Part shown: positions 9,692 through 17,157 of the stretch, piece after piece | Layout: each line of letters begins with the position of its first letter | Position numbering within the stretch: position 1 is the stretch's first letter | Assembly: GCA_022925895.1 (NCBI GenBank) | Contig: JAKSYS010000769.1 | Location: forward strand, 1 to 26,610 | DNA: 26,610 nucleotides | Direction: 5' to 3' | Source: Fragilaria crotonensis | Lineage: Eukaryota; Bacillariophyta; Fragilariophyceae; Fragilariales; Fragilariaceae | Translations under genes and position numbers: made by a program | The notes under the pieces: generated by a model | What the model was told of the DNA's origin: nothing | What the model saw: only the letters and a program-made list of their open reading frames with translations | Databases searched by the model: none

Positions 9692-10694
9692 GTTGCCCTG
9701 GGGGGCTGGGAGTACCGGGTAGCACAGGGGGCAGATGGGGTTGCACCCGTGACTGCCGACGGCGGGGTGTATGGACGGTGATGAAGCCATCCTCATCCAT
9801 TCGTGGTGGGTCGCCAGCCTCAGCTGGTTTGGGTGGCGAAGCCCCATCGTGCAGGTCTTGATACCAATCATCATGATTTTGAAGATCCTGTACCATGGCC
9901 TGGAGACCAGGAGTAGCTGGCGTGTTAACAATCTGCCCTGTATAGGGGTTTCGGATCTTCTTTGGGGATTGAAACCAGATTGGTGCTGGTTGTGGAATGC
10001 CTGTACTCCCACTAGTATCTGCGGCATCCGAAGGACCTGCTGGAGTGGAGTGTAGCAATGGAGGACTCTGTGTTGGTGGTGGAGAAGAGTGCCTGGTATA
10101 TCCACTGTCCGTAGCCATTGCGAGGGACGAATGTGGTGAGGGAGAGTCGGCCGGTGGGTCCTTATCCGCAGGTGGGTCTGGGGAGGCCAACTGCAATGCC
10201 GTGGGCACAGTTCCGGTGGTGTGGACTGGGCCGCCAAGATGTGAATCTCCTGGTGGCAGGGTGGGGTCTAGTGGTGCCGCCCCCGGTGAGGCTGCTATGT
10301 CCATCTGCGCGGGTATATCCTGTTGGGTGGTTGTCCATGCCGCAATGCCAGGTACCGTATAGTCATTCCAGTAAGACCACTGTTTAGTGCCACTATCGTG
10401 TCGAATGTACGGGACACTCAGGGCAAGGAGGCGTGAACGGACCTTTCGAATCGTCGGAACCGTGTGCAAGGTTGCCGCCATGGGGCGAAACTCCTTGGTG
10501 AGGTACTGTAAGACGGCAATGCTGTCTGCAGACTCATGTAGGTAGTCCAGGAGTGCAGCGAGCAGTCTCTTCTCCTCATTGGTGCCGGTGGTGGTAATCC
10601 ATCCGGGAGTTGTGTGGTGTTGGCGCGCTTCGATCCGGGCACTCATGCGTGGTGGGGGTTTCCCAGCTGGAGGCATCGACGAGCGCAAGGACAT
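9672..10694 (-). CDS. Copia element ORF1, upstream of gag, function unknown
   Basis: The ORF is 340 residues from the first in-frame ATG (10692-10694) to TGA 9672-9674. The frame is open further upstream, to ~10988, without another ATG, and that part overlaps the tandem repeat. A charged, partly helical N-terminal segment (TNEEKRLLAALLDYLHESAD ... VRSRLLAL ... KQWSYWNDY) is followed by a long Pro/Ser/Thr-rich region and a segment reading DEDGFITVHTPRRR near the end. I do not recognise the domain. Its stop overlaps the likely gag ATG by 20 nt, and gag is in the +1 frame. It may be a separate protein, or the N-terminal part of a gag that lost frame in this copy. Confidence 0.55.
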   Translation of the reverse strand: MSLRSSMPPAGKPPPRMSARIEARQHHTTPGWITTTGTNEEKRLLAALLDYLHESADSIAVLQYLTKEFRPMAATLHTVPTIRKVRSRLLALSVPYIRHDSGTKQWSYWNDYTVPGIAAWTTTQQDIPAQMDIAASPGAAPLDPTLPPGDSHLGGPVHTTGTVPTALQLASPDPPADKDPPADSPSPHSSLAMATDSGYTRHSSPPPTQSPPLLHSTPAGPSDAADTSGSTGIPQPAPIWFQSPKKIRNPYTGQIVNTPATPGLQAMVQDLQNHDDWYQDLHDGASPPKPAEAGDPPRMDEDGFITVHTPRRRQSRVQPHLPPVLPGTPSPPGQHVPSSH

Positions 10695-10716
10695 CCCTCG
10701 TGGACATCGTGGGTAC

Positions 10717-10871
10717 TCTGGTCCGTGAAGTGGGCCGAGTGTATGCGCGTTTGTTCCGTGTACTAGTACGATGTTGTACGTGGAGCAACGTGTCTGGTCC
10801 GTGAAGTGATCCGAGTGTATGCGCGTTTGTTCCGTGTAGTACGATGTCGTACGTGGAGCAACGTGTCTGGT
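10717..10871 (-). repeat. Tandem repeat in the retrotransposon leader (two units of 76 and 73 bp)
   Basis: Units at 10717-10792 and 10793-10865 both start TCTGGTCCGTGAAGTG and differ by a few substitutions and a 3-bp indel (TACTAGTACG versus TAGTACG). A third copy is only started (TCTGG at 10866). The array lies in the leader between the primer-binding site and the first ATG of ORF1 (10694). Confidence 0.85.
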
Positions 10872-11031
10872 ATGTCTTGTGTAGGAATCTACTTGAGAAT
10901 TTGTGTGTCGATCCGAACAATGCCGTTCAGTGATCAACGTGTCTTGCGACGGTGGTGGCGTTGACCAATCGTCCGCCGCACCGCGCAAATGATGGGGAAG
11001 TGCTCTGTCAACACGCGAGTGATGTGAGAAA

Positions 11032-11053
11032 GCAAAAGTTGGACTCTATAACC
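11032..11053 (-). promoter_or_regulatory. Candidate primer-binding site of the copia element
   Basis: In element orientation the sequence right after the 5' LTR reads GGTTATAGAGTCCAAC. It lacks the TGG expected for a tRNA 3' CCA end. It begins GGTTAT, like the copia half-tRNA type sites that are complementary to the anticodon arm of initiator tRNA-Met (GGTTATGGGCCC in Drosophila copia). After GGTTAT the match is weak, so the tRNA cannot be named. Confidence 0.5.
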
Positions 11054-11141
11054 TGTCAGAATCTCCTGATCACTACCATACAAGAATACGGTATTGATCC
11101 TAGAAGAGTGGGTACAGTACTACTTTCTACTGTATCCCTCA
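11054..11141 (-). repeat. 5' LTR of the copia element (88 bp)
   Basis: On the minus strand it begins TGAGGGATACAG and ends GATTCTGACA. It matches 4639-4728 except for a 2-bp gap and one substitution near its end. It contains GTACAGTAC. The right flank begins AGTCG, the target duplication. Confidence 0.92.
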
Positions 11142-11146
11142 AGTCG
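11142..11146. repeat. Target-site duplication AGTCG (right copy)
   Basis: This is the second copy of the 5-bp target duplication, directly after the right LTR. Confidence 0.88.
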
Positions 11147-11282
11147 GACATGAGGACATGAGCATCTGATCGCAACTATAGGTAGCATTGTATTCATTCT
11201 AGGCACTTTCTGTAGTTATGTGGCAACTGAAGATGACACTGCAATTACGTCTCTGATGAACCTCATAACCACAAGTTATCAC

Positions 11283-12240
11283 TCATCCTTTCATTGCCTC
11301 CATGATGAACTTGTAGTGAAAGTCAAATGCGCAACGGTGGGTTTTGAAGTTGTTGATCAACTTGTCAACAGCCACCGGGCCATACTTGAGGCAATCATGG
11401 CGAGTTTGAGCATCGACTTGTCCTGAATCAATAGCATGGTAAGCCATCAAGTATTGTCGTGCCCAACGTGCGTATTTTCTGACTCTCTCAATGGTTATTA
11501 CTTCTTCTGACAGGCAATTATGTAGACTGGATTTGAAGTTGTCCTTCCCTCTCTTTTCAGCAAGGCTAAACCGTCAATATTTGCCTTTGCCCCGCCCCAG
11601 ATATACTCCACACCCTCTCCTGCGAGTTCGGCATGGCACTTTGGTGTCAGGAGAACCTCGGTACCGAGACGCTTTGCAATGTGCTGAAGCATTCCCTCTT
11701 CGTTGACAAAATCGTGACATAAACCCATGATATGCCGTAAGCTTGTACTGTAGTCAACAACAGTCCCAAAGTCGTCCTTCTTTCCGGTAAGTGAGTACTG
11801 CTTGATCCTTGTGCTGTCAATTTTACCTCGCTCCCACAACACTTGCAATAACCCCTTCGCTTTCCCCATCCAACCCTCCTTGATTTTTTCAGCTGTTCTT
11901 GTGCATGCAATGTCATTAGCTCTGCAAAGGTCAACCAGTTCTCGTTTGTTTTTGCCTTTTGTCAATATGCCTTGGCTTCGAAGTTCAAGCTCAAGTTCCG
12001 CTCGATTGCGTTCTCGACAGGTCTCGAGATTGGAATCTGATGTTGTCAACAGAGATCCCTCAACTGTCTTGTAGTTCTTTGTGAAGTGGCATCCTCCTCC
12101 GCAATGCCTTTCTTTCCAAGCTCTTCCTTCATTTCGGTGTTTGTGAGTTTCACGTTGTTAAACGTGCCGTATCGCTTGTCGTGACGGCATTCATCTCACT
12201 GAGAATCCGAAAGCCAGAACGGACCACTCGATCACTACAA
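11283..12240 (-). pseudogene. Decayed DDE-type transposase-like gene with SAP-like segment
   Basis: The longest intact frame (12049 to 11498) contains a SAP-like segment (LRSQGILTKGKNKRELVDLC), the helix-rich GKAKGLLQVLWERG block and TPKCHAELAGEGVEYIWG. That last motif matches the acidic catalytic region (PKxHxELNxIE) of eukaryotic DDE-superfamily transposases. The frame continues past its stop in another phase at ~11540, with NFKSSLHNCLSEE, YARWARQYL and FIMEAMKG, to TGA 11283-11285. Upstream, HCGGGCHFTKNYK, DKRYGTFNNVKL and VVRSGFRILSE lie in alternating frames up to ~12240. At least three frame breaks show it is inactive. The exact superfamily is not certain, and no terminal inverted repeats were found around it. 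The copia element sits ~140 bp beyond its 3' end. Confidence 0.6.
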
Positions 12241-12445
12241 GGTACTACGGTACAATCGTAGCTAGGTGTTATGTGTTGTGTGTGAATTCGATTCTATTCC
12301 AAGACTAAAAACAATATCGTTTCCTTGTAGGTCTACACACACTCATTCTGCGAAGTCCGCTTGAGATTTTTGGTCAAACATGATCTTGACTGCGAATGAG
12401 GTTGAAGGACTTTTTACGGAAGTCTTCTGGAATGTGACCTGCAAC

Positions 12446-12550
12446 ATGGGACGTGAGACGTGAGACGCATGAGACATGAGACATCAGTCATGAGTGATGA
12501 GTGATGAGTGATGAGTGATGAGTGATGAGTGATGAGTGATGAGTGATGAG
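12446..12550 (+). repeat. 7-bp minisatellite (GATGAGT)n, continuing after the MITE
   Basis: From ~12488 the 7-mer GATGAGT repeats about nine times almost perfectly. Upstream units from ~12446 are degenerate (GAGACGT, GAGACAT). The array resumes at 12952-12965 on the other side of a 401-bp insertion. Confidence 0.9.
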
Positions 12551-12951
12551 CAGGGGTGTTTAATTAAGGCGCCTGCCTGGCACAACAGCTGGATCGCCTT
12601 CTCAAGACCTCAAAATCGCGCCTTCTGAAAGGCACGTAGAGTCTACGCTGTTAACATACTACTGTAGCCAATATACGTGAATATCATACTAGAGTAGCTT
12701 CTACACAGATAACATACTACCGTACACCCGGTACGTGAATATCATACTAGAGAAACCAACTCTCTATTGTACATAGTACTACAGTATACACTGTACACTG
12801 TACTGTCAATCCTTTCCGTAGTACTGTGGCCCCGTAGAAACCTACCTGCGCCTTCCGCTGCGCCTTCTATGGACCCAAATTTCGCGCCTTAATCCACTAA
12901 TTAAGGCGTCAGAAGGCGCGCCGGCCGGATCGCCTTAATTAAACACCCCTG
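12551..12951. mobile_element. hAT-like MITE, 401 bp, inserted into the minisatellite
   Basis: Perfect 21-bp terminal inverted repeats lie at 12551-12571 and 12931-12951, starting CAGGGGTGTTTAATTAAGG. CAGGGGTG ends are characteristic of hAT elements. The flanks are the 8-bp direct repeat GTGATGAG (12543-12550 and 12952-12959), the hAT target duplication length. The interior has no ORF. It has several GCGCCTTCTG/AAGGCG subterminal motifs near both ends and an internal direct repeat. It is non-autonomous and would depend on a hAT transposase encoded elsewhere. Confidence 0.85.
12652..12752 (+). repeat. Internal 43-bp direct repeat inside the MITE
   Basis: Copies at 12652-12694 and 12710-12752 begin TAACATACTAC and end ACGTGAATATCATACTAGAG, with a divergent middle. 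The period is 58 bp. Confidence 0.8.
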
Positions 12952-13267
12952 GTGATGAGTGATGTGTATGATGTATCTGCTGATACGCATTACGCATGGC
13001 GCATGGTACATGTACTGGAATAGCAGTACCGTTTACTCCAGTACTCGGGACTCGGGAAGTGCATGGGTTATGGGTACTACTTAGTTCTAATGGCGAATGG
13101 CAACTACTATAGTACCGATATATAGTGAGAAAAGTGGCTGACATCCAATTGTTAAGGCCATCCGTATGCAGGGCGATGCAGGACAGCGCGATGCCCTTGT
13201 CGTACTTTATTCATATATATCTGAAGATCATCTAACAGTGACAGTCGCACATGAATTAATCCCCTTG

Positions 13268-13933
13268 TTACAGCTTTCCTCCGAGGTGTAGACCGAGCTC
13301 CTTAATAATCTCCTCCTCTCTTGAAGTCATGAGTTCATAATCATGGTCTTCAATATGATCGTATCCCACTAAATGAAGCATGCCATGCACCAGCAACATG
13401 TGCATGCGTTGTTCTGGATCGAATACATCAGACATGGCAGCTGATACACCACGTACGTCGTCGTCCTCGTACTCCCATTCTTCATCGTCTTTGCATTGAC
13501 GAATCACATACGGGACATCAATCATCATATCTCCCAAGTTATACAGGTCGGGAATGTCAAACTGAGGTTCCTCTAGTACTCCGGGCTTGATGGCGTCGTG
13601 CATGGGGAATGACAAGATGTCGGTGGGAGCATCCACATTTCTTGTTTCGAGATTTGTCTCTCGCATTTCTTCGTCATCAACCAGTACCAGCGTGACTGAA
13701 TATTTTTCGTAGCCTAGAATGGAGCGTATGTTATGGACAGTCTGTCTCAATCTTTCTTCGTCAATTTTTTGCAAGGCAGTTTGCTCGTTGTAGATGTGAA
13801 TTGTTGCCGACCGAGCAGTGGAGAACCTTTGGCAAATCGCGACGGTGCTTCGAACGCAAGACGGTTGCGTCCGCGATAAAAAGGATCTAGAACATTGAAG
13901 TAGCAAGGCCATAATTAAGGGACTCAATCGCAT
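13268..13933 (-). CDS. ybeY: YbeY-type endoribonuclease / rRNA maturation factor, organellar
   Basis: The protein has 221 residues. The zinc-binding signature HGMLHLVGYDH (183-193; ligands His183, His187, His193) identifies YbeY, a single-strand endoribonuclease needed for 16S-type rRNA maturation and ribosome quality control. Upstream conserved blocks are NVDAPTDILSFP (~99-110) and LGDMMID (133-139). The first ~45 residues are rich in Arg/Ser/Leu and nearly free of acidic residues (SRSFLSRTQPSC ... RFSTARS), like a mitochondrial or plastid targeting peptide. No clear diatom ASAFAP plastid motif is seen, so mitochondrial targeting is slightly favoured. An acidic insert (KDDEEWEYEDDD, ~148-159) is absent from bacterial proteins. 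No intron is needed. The gene diverges from the NIT kinase gene. Confidence 0.93.
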   Translation of the reverse strand: MRLSPLIMALLLQCSRSFLSRTQPSCVRSTVAICQRFSTARSATIHIYNEQTALQKIDEERLRQTVHNIRSILGYEKYSVTLVLVDDEEMRETNLETRNVDAPTDILSFPMHDAIKPGVLEEPQFDIPDLYNLGDMMIDVPYVIRQCKDDEEWEYEDDDVRGVSAAMSDVFDPEQRMHMLLVHGMLHLVGYDHIEDHDYELMTSREEEIIKELGLHLGGKL

Positions 13934-14367
13934 TGGATCAAGATAGAGGGTGGTAATGATCTTGACTTGACCATGCAGTCAGTGATACGATGATACATCT
14001 GAAAATGAGTTTTTCAGCGGAGTACTGGAGCACTCGAGTCCCGTGTGTGCAGTGTACAGTGCACGTGCATACATATTACATATGAAAGTATGTGCACATG
14101 TACATAAATACATTACATATTACATACGGTATACGGTATCGCTCCGTACTGGAGCACTGGGGTAGCGTGGGGTATCATTTTTCGCGAACGGCGCATTTTA
14201 GATCTATGCGCCTGACACCATAGAATCAAAACTCCGGCTTTTTGTTCGTATCCATTTTTGATTGGACATCAGGGACAAGCAAGAATTCAACTTTCAACCC
14301 GGAGGCCGTTGATAGTTGGTACTCGCAGTACATCACCAATCGTCAAATACATCTGCCCATATGCCTG
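13934..14367. other. Shared upstream region of ybeY (-) and the NIT kinase (+)
   Basis: This ~430-bp divergent intergenic region carries a 13-bp direct repeat GTACTGGAGCACT (14022-14034 and 14146-14158). The repeat brackets a stretch of short GTAC, GTGCAC and ACATATTACAT palindromes and near-repeats. The kinase frame is open back to 14242 without an ATG, so the right part may be 5' UTR or coding from an unseen exon. No TATA box can be assigned with confidence. Confidence 0.45.
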
Positions 14368-16704
14368 ATGTATGATGTATCTGGTCGATCTTCTAAAGGG
14401 AAGATTCATCTACATGCATACCCCGAGTACAAATCTCGTCATTGTTTCGACTCAAGAAGGAAGAAGGTGCCAACAACGCATCCGATGAATCAAGCTCCTG
14501 ATCCAGCGTTGCTTCGAAAGGCGGTCCGACTGGTCCACTGCCTTCAGAAAGAACGCGGAGCGTCATGCGCCTACAGCGTCAGCCCTGGACTGTTCGAAGA
14601 CAATATGATTCATTCGCGGCATCAAACAGATACAGCCGTTCGGCTATGGGGCTCGATTGATAAACGCGAACTGTCCATTTTGGACTCGTTGCAGACTGTG
14701 AGAACACATGTAACCAGAGACGTCGATTATTATGTCGAGAACACCAAAATCGACATGGATCGGTCAGTTGGAGAATATCATCGAATCTTGGTGCTGTTTA
14801 ATTCCATGATCAGCTCCGTCCTTCATTCTTTTCTGTTGCCCAATGGAAAAAGGGCAGTAACCATGTCAGGATCGAAAAGGGGTGTCAAATCGCACCGACG
14901 GCACTATTCGGATGGGCCTCTTGGCATGTCAGAACCGATAAGGTCACAAGAATTGGATCATCATCGCATCAAGGGTTCTCGAGGTGTCAAGTTTGCACGA
15001 GAATCAAGAACTCCAGCTTTGCTCAATCTACTCGAGTGTTTTGTGGCGCTGAAGGAGTCAACCGGCCTGGAGCGAGCTTTGTTGAGCAGTATGTTTGCCA
15101 TGGGCACCGTGGACCATCGTCTGTTGAATGATCTGGTCCTTGAAGTTGAAAATCAGTTCAAGCTTATTAATGTGCTCCAAAACCTGCATGACCTTGATGG
15201 AAATGTGTTGCTTCTCATTCGAGAGAATGTAGGCCTTCCCCCCTCCATGGAGCGTCTGCAGTCGTTTATTTTGAGTGAATTCGACCTTGAGGGATTTCAA
15301 CAAGAAATGAATCACGAAAGCGTGTGGAATCTGATAACTGTGTACATGGACAAGCTCCACTCACTTGAGCTTCTCATAATTGAAGAACTGGAAAGTTCAC
15401 TATCAGAGGACAACAAAGACAGCCCGGCGTCAAATTTGACGGACCAGGCCAACGACGACACAGCAGCACTGCTTCATCAAGCGCTCGGAACGAATGGAAA
15501 TCTTCAAAAACTCGAGGACATGCCTGCCGACAGAGTGAAGGCTGTGGTGCTGGCAATGATGACGGCATCATCGTGTAATCCTATTTCAAAAGGAGATGGT
15601 TTGATTCCCTCAGAGTCCACTCCTTCGCAGCCGCGTGCAGCTAATTCTATGCAGTTGCTTGCTGGCGATGATGGTGTCGATGAAAAGCCTGTTCCTTCCG
15701 AATGGGACATTAATCTGTACGAGATTCATTTCCAGAAACGCATCGGTCGTGGTACAGCTGGGACGACGTATCTGGCCAAATGGTCTGGCCAGGAAGTGGC
15801 AGTCAAAGTGGCAGCGGTGACGGAAATGGGACTTGACGGTTGGAAGACAGAAGTCAAATCGCTGAGGAAACTTCATCACCCGAACATTATTCGGTTACTG
15901 GGATCAGTATACAATGAGAGCCCGCTGACGTATTGCCTAGTCTTGGAGTATTGCAATGGAGGCGACCTGCAAGAAGCGATGAAGAAGTCGACTCATCCCA
16001 AGTTTTTCTTCAAGGTGGCTTCTGACATTGCCCATGGGATGGCATATCTTCACCATCGTGGTATTGTTCATCGTGACATCAAGCCAGCCAATGTCTTGAT
16101 CGACGGCGACGTGGCATGTAGCTCAGTGTCGGCCAAAGTAACGGATTTTGGTGTCGCTGCCATTGAACATAAGCAGGAAATGACCTCTGAAACCGGGACG
16201 TATCGCTGGATGGCCCCTGAAGTTATTCGACACCATCCCTACTCCGAAAAGGCCGACTGTTATTCTTATGGAGTATTATTGTGGCAAATGATCACTCGCG
16301 AAGTTCCTTTCCCTAATCACAGTCCACTTGAGGCGGCGGGAAAGGTTGCGCTCGAAATGGCTCGACCTGACTTTCCGAACGCCACCCCTCCTGGCGTCAA
16401 GGCTTTTATTGAAGGGTGCTGGGCTGAAGATCCCGAATGGCGTTATAGTTTTGAAGAAATCACAAAGAAATTGGCAGGAGGACTTGAACTATCTCCTACA
16501 GAACTGAAGTGGGTACAGGCACCATTTGGTCACCCAGTGTACAGCGAAGAGAAAGAAGAAGAGGAGGAGGACGAGGAGGCGCGACCGCCGGTGCTTCTAG
16601 AAGTGCCGCTAATGTGTAGGGCCGCAGACAAGCATCCGAAGGGATTTAAAAAACTGTTCGGCAACAGAAAAAGTCTAGCGAGGAAGGCATCGAGAGATGA
16701 ATGA
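14368..16704 (+). CDS. Soluble NIT-domain (nitrate/nitrite-sensing-like) TKL protein kinase
   Basis: The protein has 778 residues from ATG 14368. ATG 14485 is an alternative start, and the frame is open without ATG back to 14242. Residues ~50-330 match the NIT domain in two halves: LVHCLQKERGASCAYS with HQTD in the first, and LKESTGLERALLSSMFAMG in the second. A basic insert (~175-225) separates the halves. NIT is an all-helical domain that binds nitrate/nitrite in bacterial regulators such as NasR. A kinase domain follows (~451-704) with glycine loop GRGTAGTTY, VAVK (Lys480), HRDIKPAN (Asp570), DFG (Asp593) and GTYRWMAPE (616-618). All catalytic residues are present, and the MAPE context is TKL/Raf-like. 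The tail has an acidic run (EEKEEEEEDEE) and a basic end. No membrane segment is seen, so a cytosolic receptor kinase is inferred; nitrate as ligand is unproven. Confidence 0.9.
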   Translation: MYDVSGRSSKGKIHLHAYPEYKSRHCFDSRRKKVPTTHPMNQAPDPALLRKAVRLVHCLQKERGASCAYSVSPGLFEDNMIHSRHQTDTAVRLWGSIDKRELSILDSLQTVRTHVTRDVDYYVENTKIDMDRSVGEYHRILVLFNSMISSVLHSFLLPNGKRAVTMSGSKRGVKSHRRHYSDGPLGMSEPIRSQELDHHRIKGSRGVKFARESRTPALLNLLECFVALKESTGLERALLSSMFAMGTVDHRLLNDLVLEVENQFKLINVLQNLHDLDGNVLLLIRENVGLPPSMERLQSFILSEFDLEGFQQEMNHESVWNLITVYMDKLHSLELLIIEELESSLSEDNKDSPASNLTDQANDDTAALLHQALGTNGNLQKLEDMPADRVKAVVLAMMTASSCNPISKGDGLIPSESTPSQPRAANSMQLLAGDDGVDEKPVPSEWDINLYEIHFQKRIGRGTAGTTYLAKWSGQEVAVKVAAVTEMGLDGWKTEVKSLRKLHHPNIIRLLGSVYNESPLTYCLVLEYCNGGDLQEAMKKSTHPKFFFKVASDIAHGMAYLHHRGIVHRDIKPANVLIDGDVACSSVSAKVTDFGVAAIEHKQEMTSETGTYRWMAPEVIRHHPYSEKADCYSYGVLLWQMITREVPFPNHSPLEAAGKVALEMARPDFPNATPPGVKAFIEGCWAEDPEWRYSFEEITKKLAGGLELSPTELKWVQAPFGHPVYSEEKEEEEEDEEARPPVLLEVPLMCRAADKHPKGFKKLFGNRKSLARKASRDE

Positions 16705-17157
16705 GCATTGATTTGATTGTGTTTATGTGTGTGGGAATAACGATTTTGGCAACTTTCTTTTTTGATTTCAGATGTTCCGGTATTCCATAAGTGTTGTACT
16801 TATAGCCTATAACCTATAGCACACTCAGAGAACTATAGTAGAACTATGCGATTCAAAAAGTGGCACCGTAGCATCAACCATCAACTCGGATTTGTTTAAA
16901 TATAACACATGGTGCTTGTGAACGGGAGAATGAAATCATGAGAAGGATGAGCATCGTCCAATTTTTGTTCGTAGGAAGACACACGACAAGAGCGACATTT
17001 TTTCACGAAAAATGTATGGGGGTACACCTGATCGGAATTCCTTGGAAGAATCGATTCGATCGAATCGACGACCAAAATCTCGCAGTCCACCACAACTATC
17101 GCAATCTAACTCCAGACACGTGTGCACAAACGTCAAGGAGAGCAAATCGTTCACACC
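16705..17157. other. Intergenic region between the NIT kinase and AIM24 genes, with an 18-bp palindrome
   Basis: There is no supported gene. A perfect 18-bp palindrome TCGATTCGATCGAATCGA lies at 17051-17068, about 90 bp upstream of the AIM24-family start. It could be a protein-binding site in that promoter or 5' leader. The kinase 3' end must also lie here; I see no defined polyadenylation signal. Confidence 0.45.

Larger units (their letters stand above)
4639..11141 (-). mobile_element. Ty1/copia LTR retrotransposon, full-length but defective (diatom type)
   Basis: The element is 6503 bp and lies on the minus strand. It has LTRs of 88 bp (5', 11054-11141) and 90 bp (3', 4639-4728) beginning TG and ending CA, and is flanked by the 5-bp target duplication AGTCG (4634-4638 and 11142-11146). 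A candidate primer-binding site abuts the 5' LTR and a G9 polypurine tract abuts the 3' LTR. The domain order is ORF1, gag, protease, integrase, reverse transcriptase, RNase H. Integrase before RT defines the copia superfamily. The two LTRs differ by one 2-bp indel and one substitution, suggesting a fairly recent insertion. Coding capacity is broken by an internal deletion at the integrase-RT junction, an in-frame TAG in RT, and frameshifts in RT and RNase H. It is therefore probably unable to move by itself. Confidence 0.95.

Noticed and set aside
9692..10237. Upstream extension of the gag frame beyond the ATG at 9691
   Set aside because: Its translation is rich in His/Arg/Pro and looks like the out-of-frame shadow of ORF1; a short part (CNPICPLCYP) could still be coding if the frame shift lies nearer 9790.
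4634..11146. Ty3/gypsy classification
   Set aside because: Integrase precedes RT and RNase H, which is the copia order.
12488..12550. Possible CRISPR array
   Set aside because: Units are 7 bp with no spacers; this is a minisatellite in a eukaryotic genome.
14242..14367. Kinase start at 14242
   Set aside because: The codon is TTG. The first ATG is 14368; the stretch may be UTR or an exon joined to an unseen upstream start.
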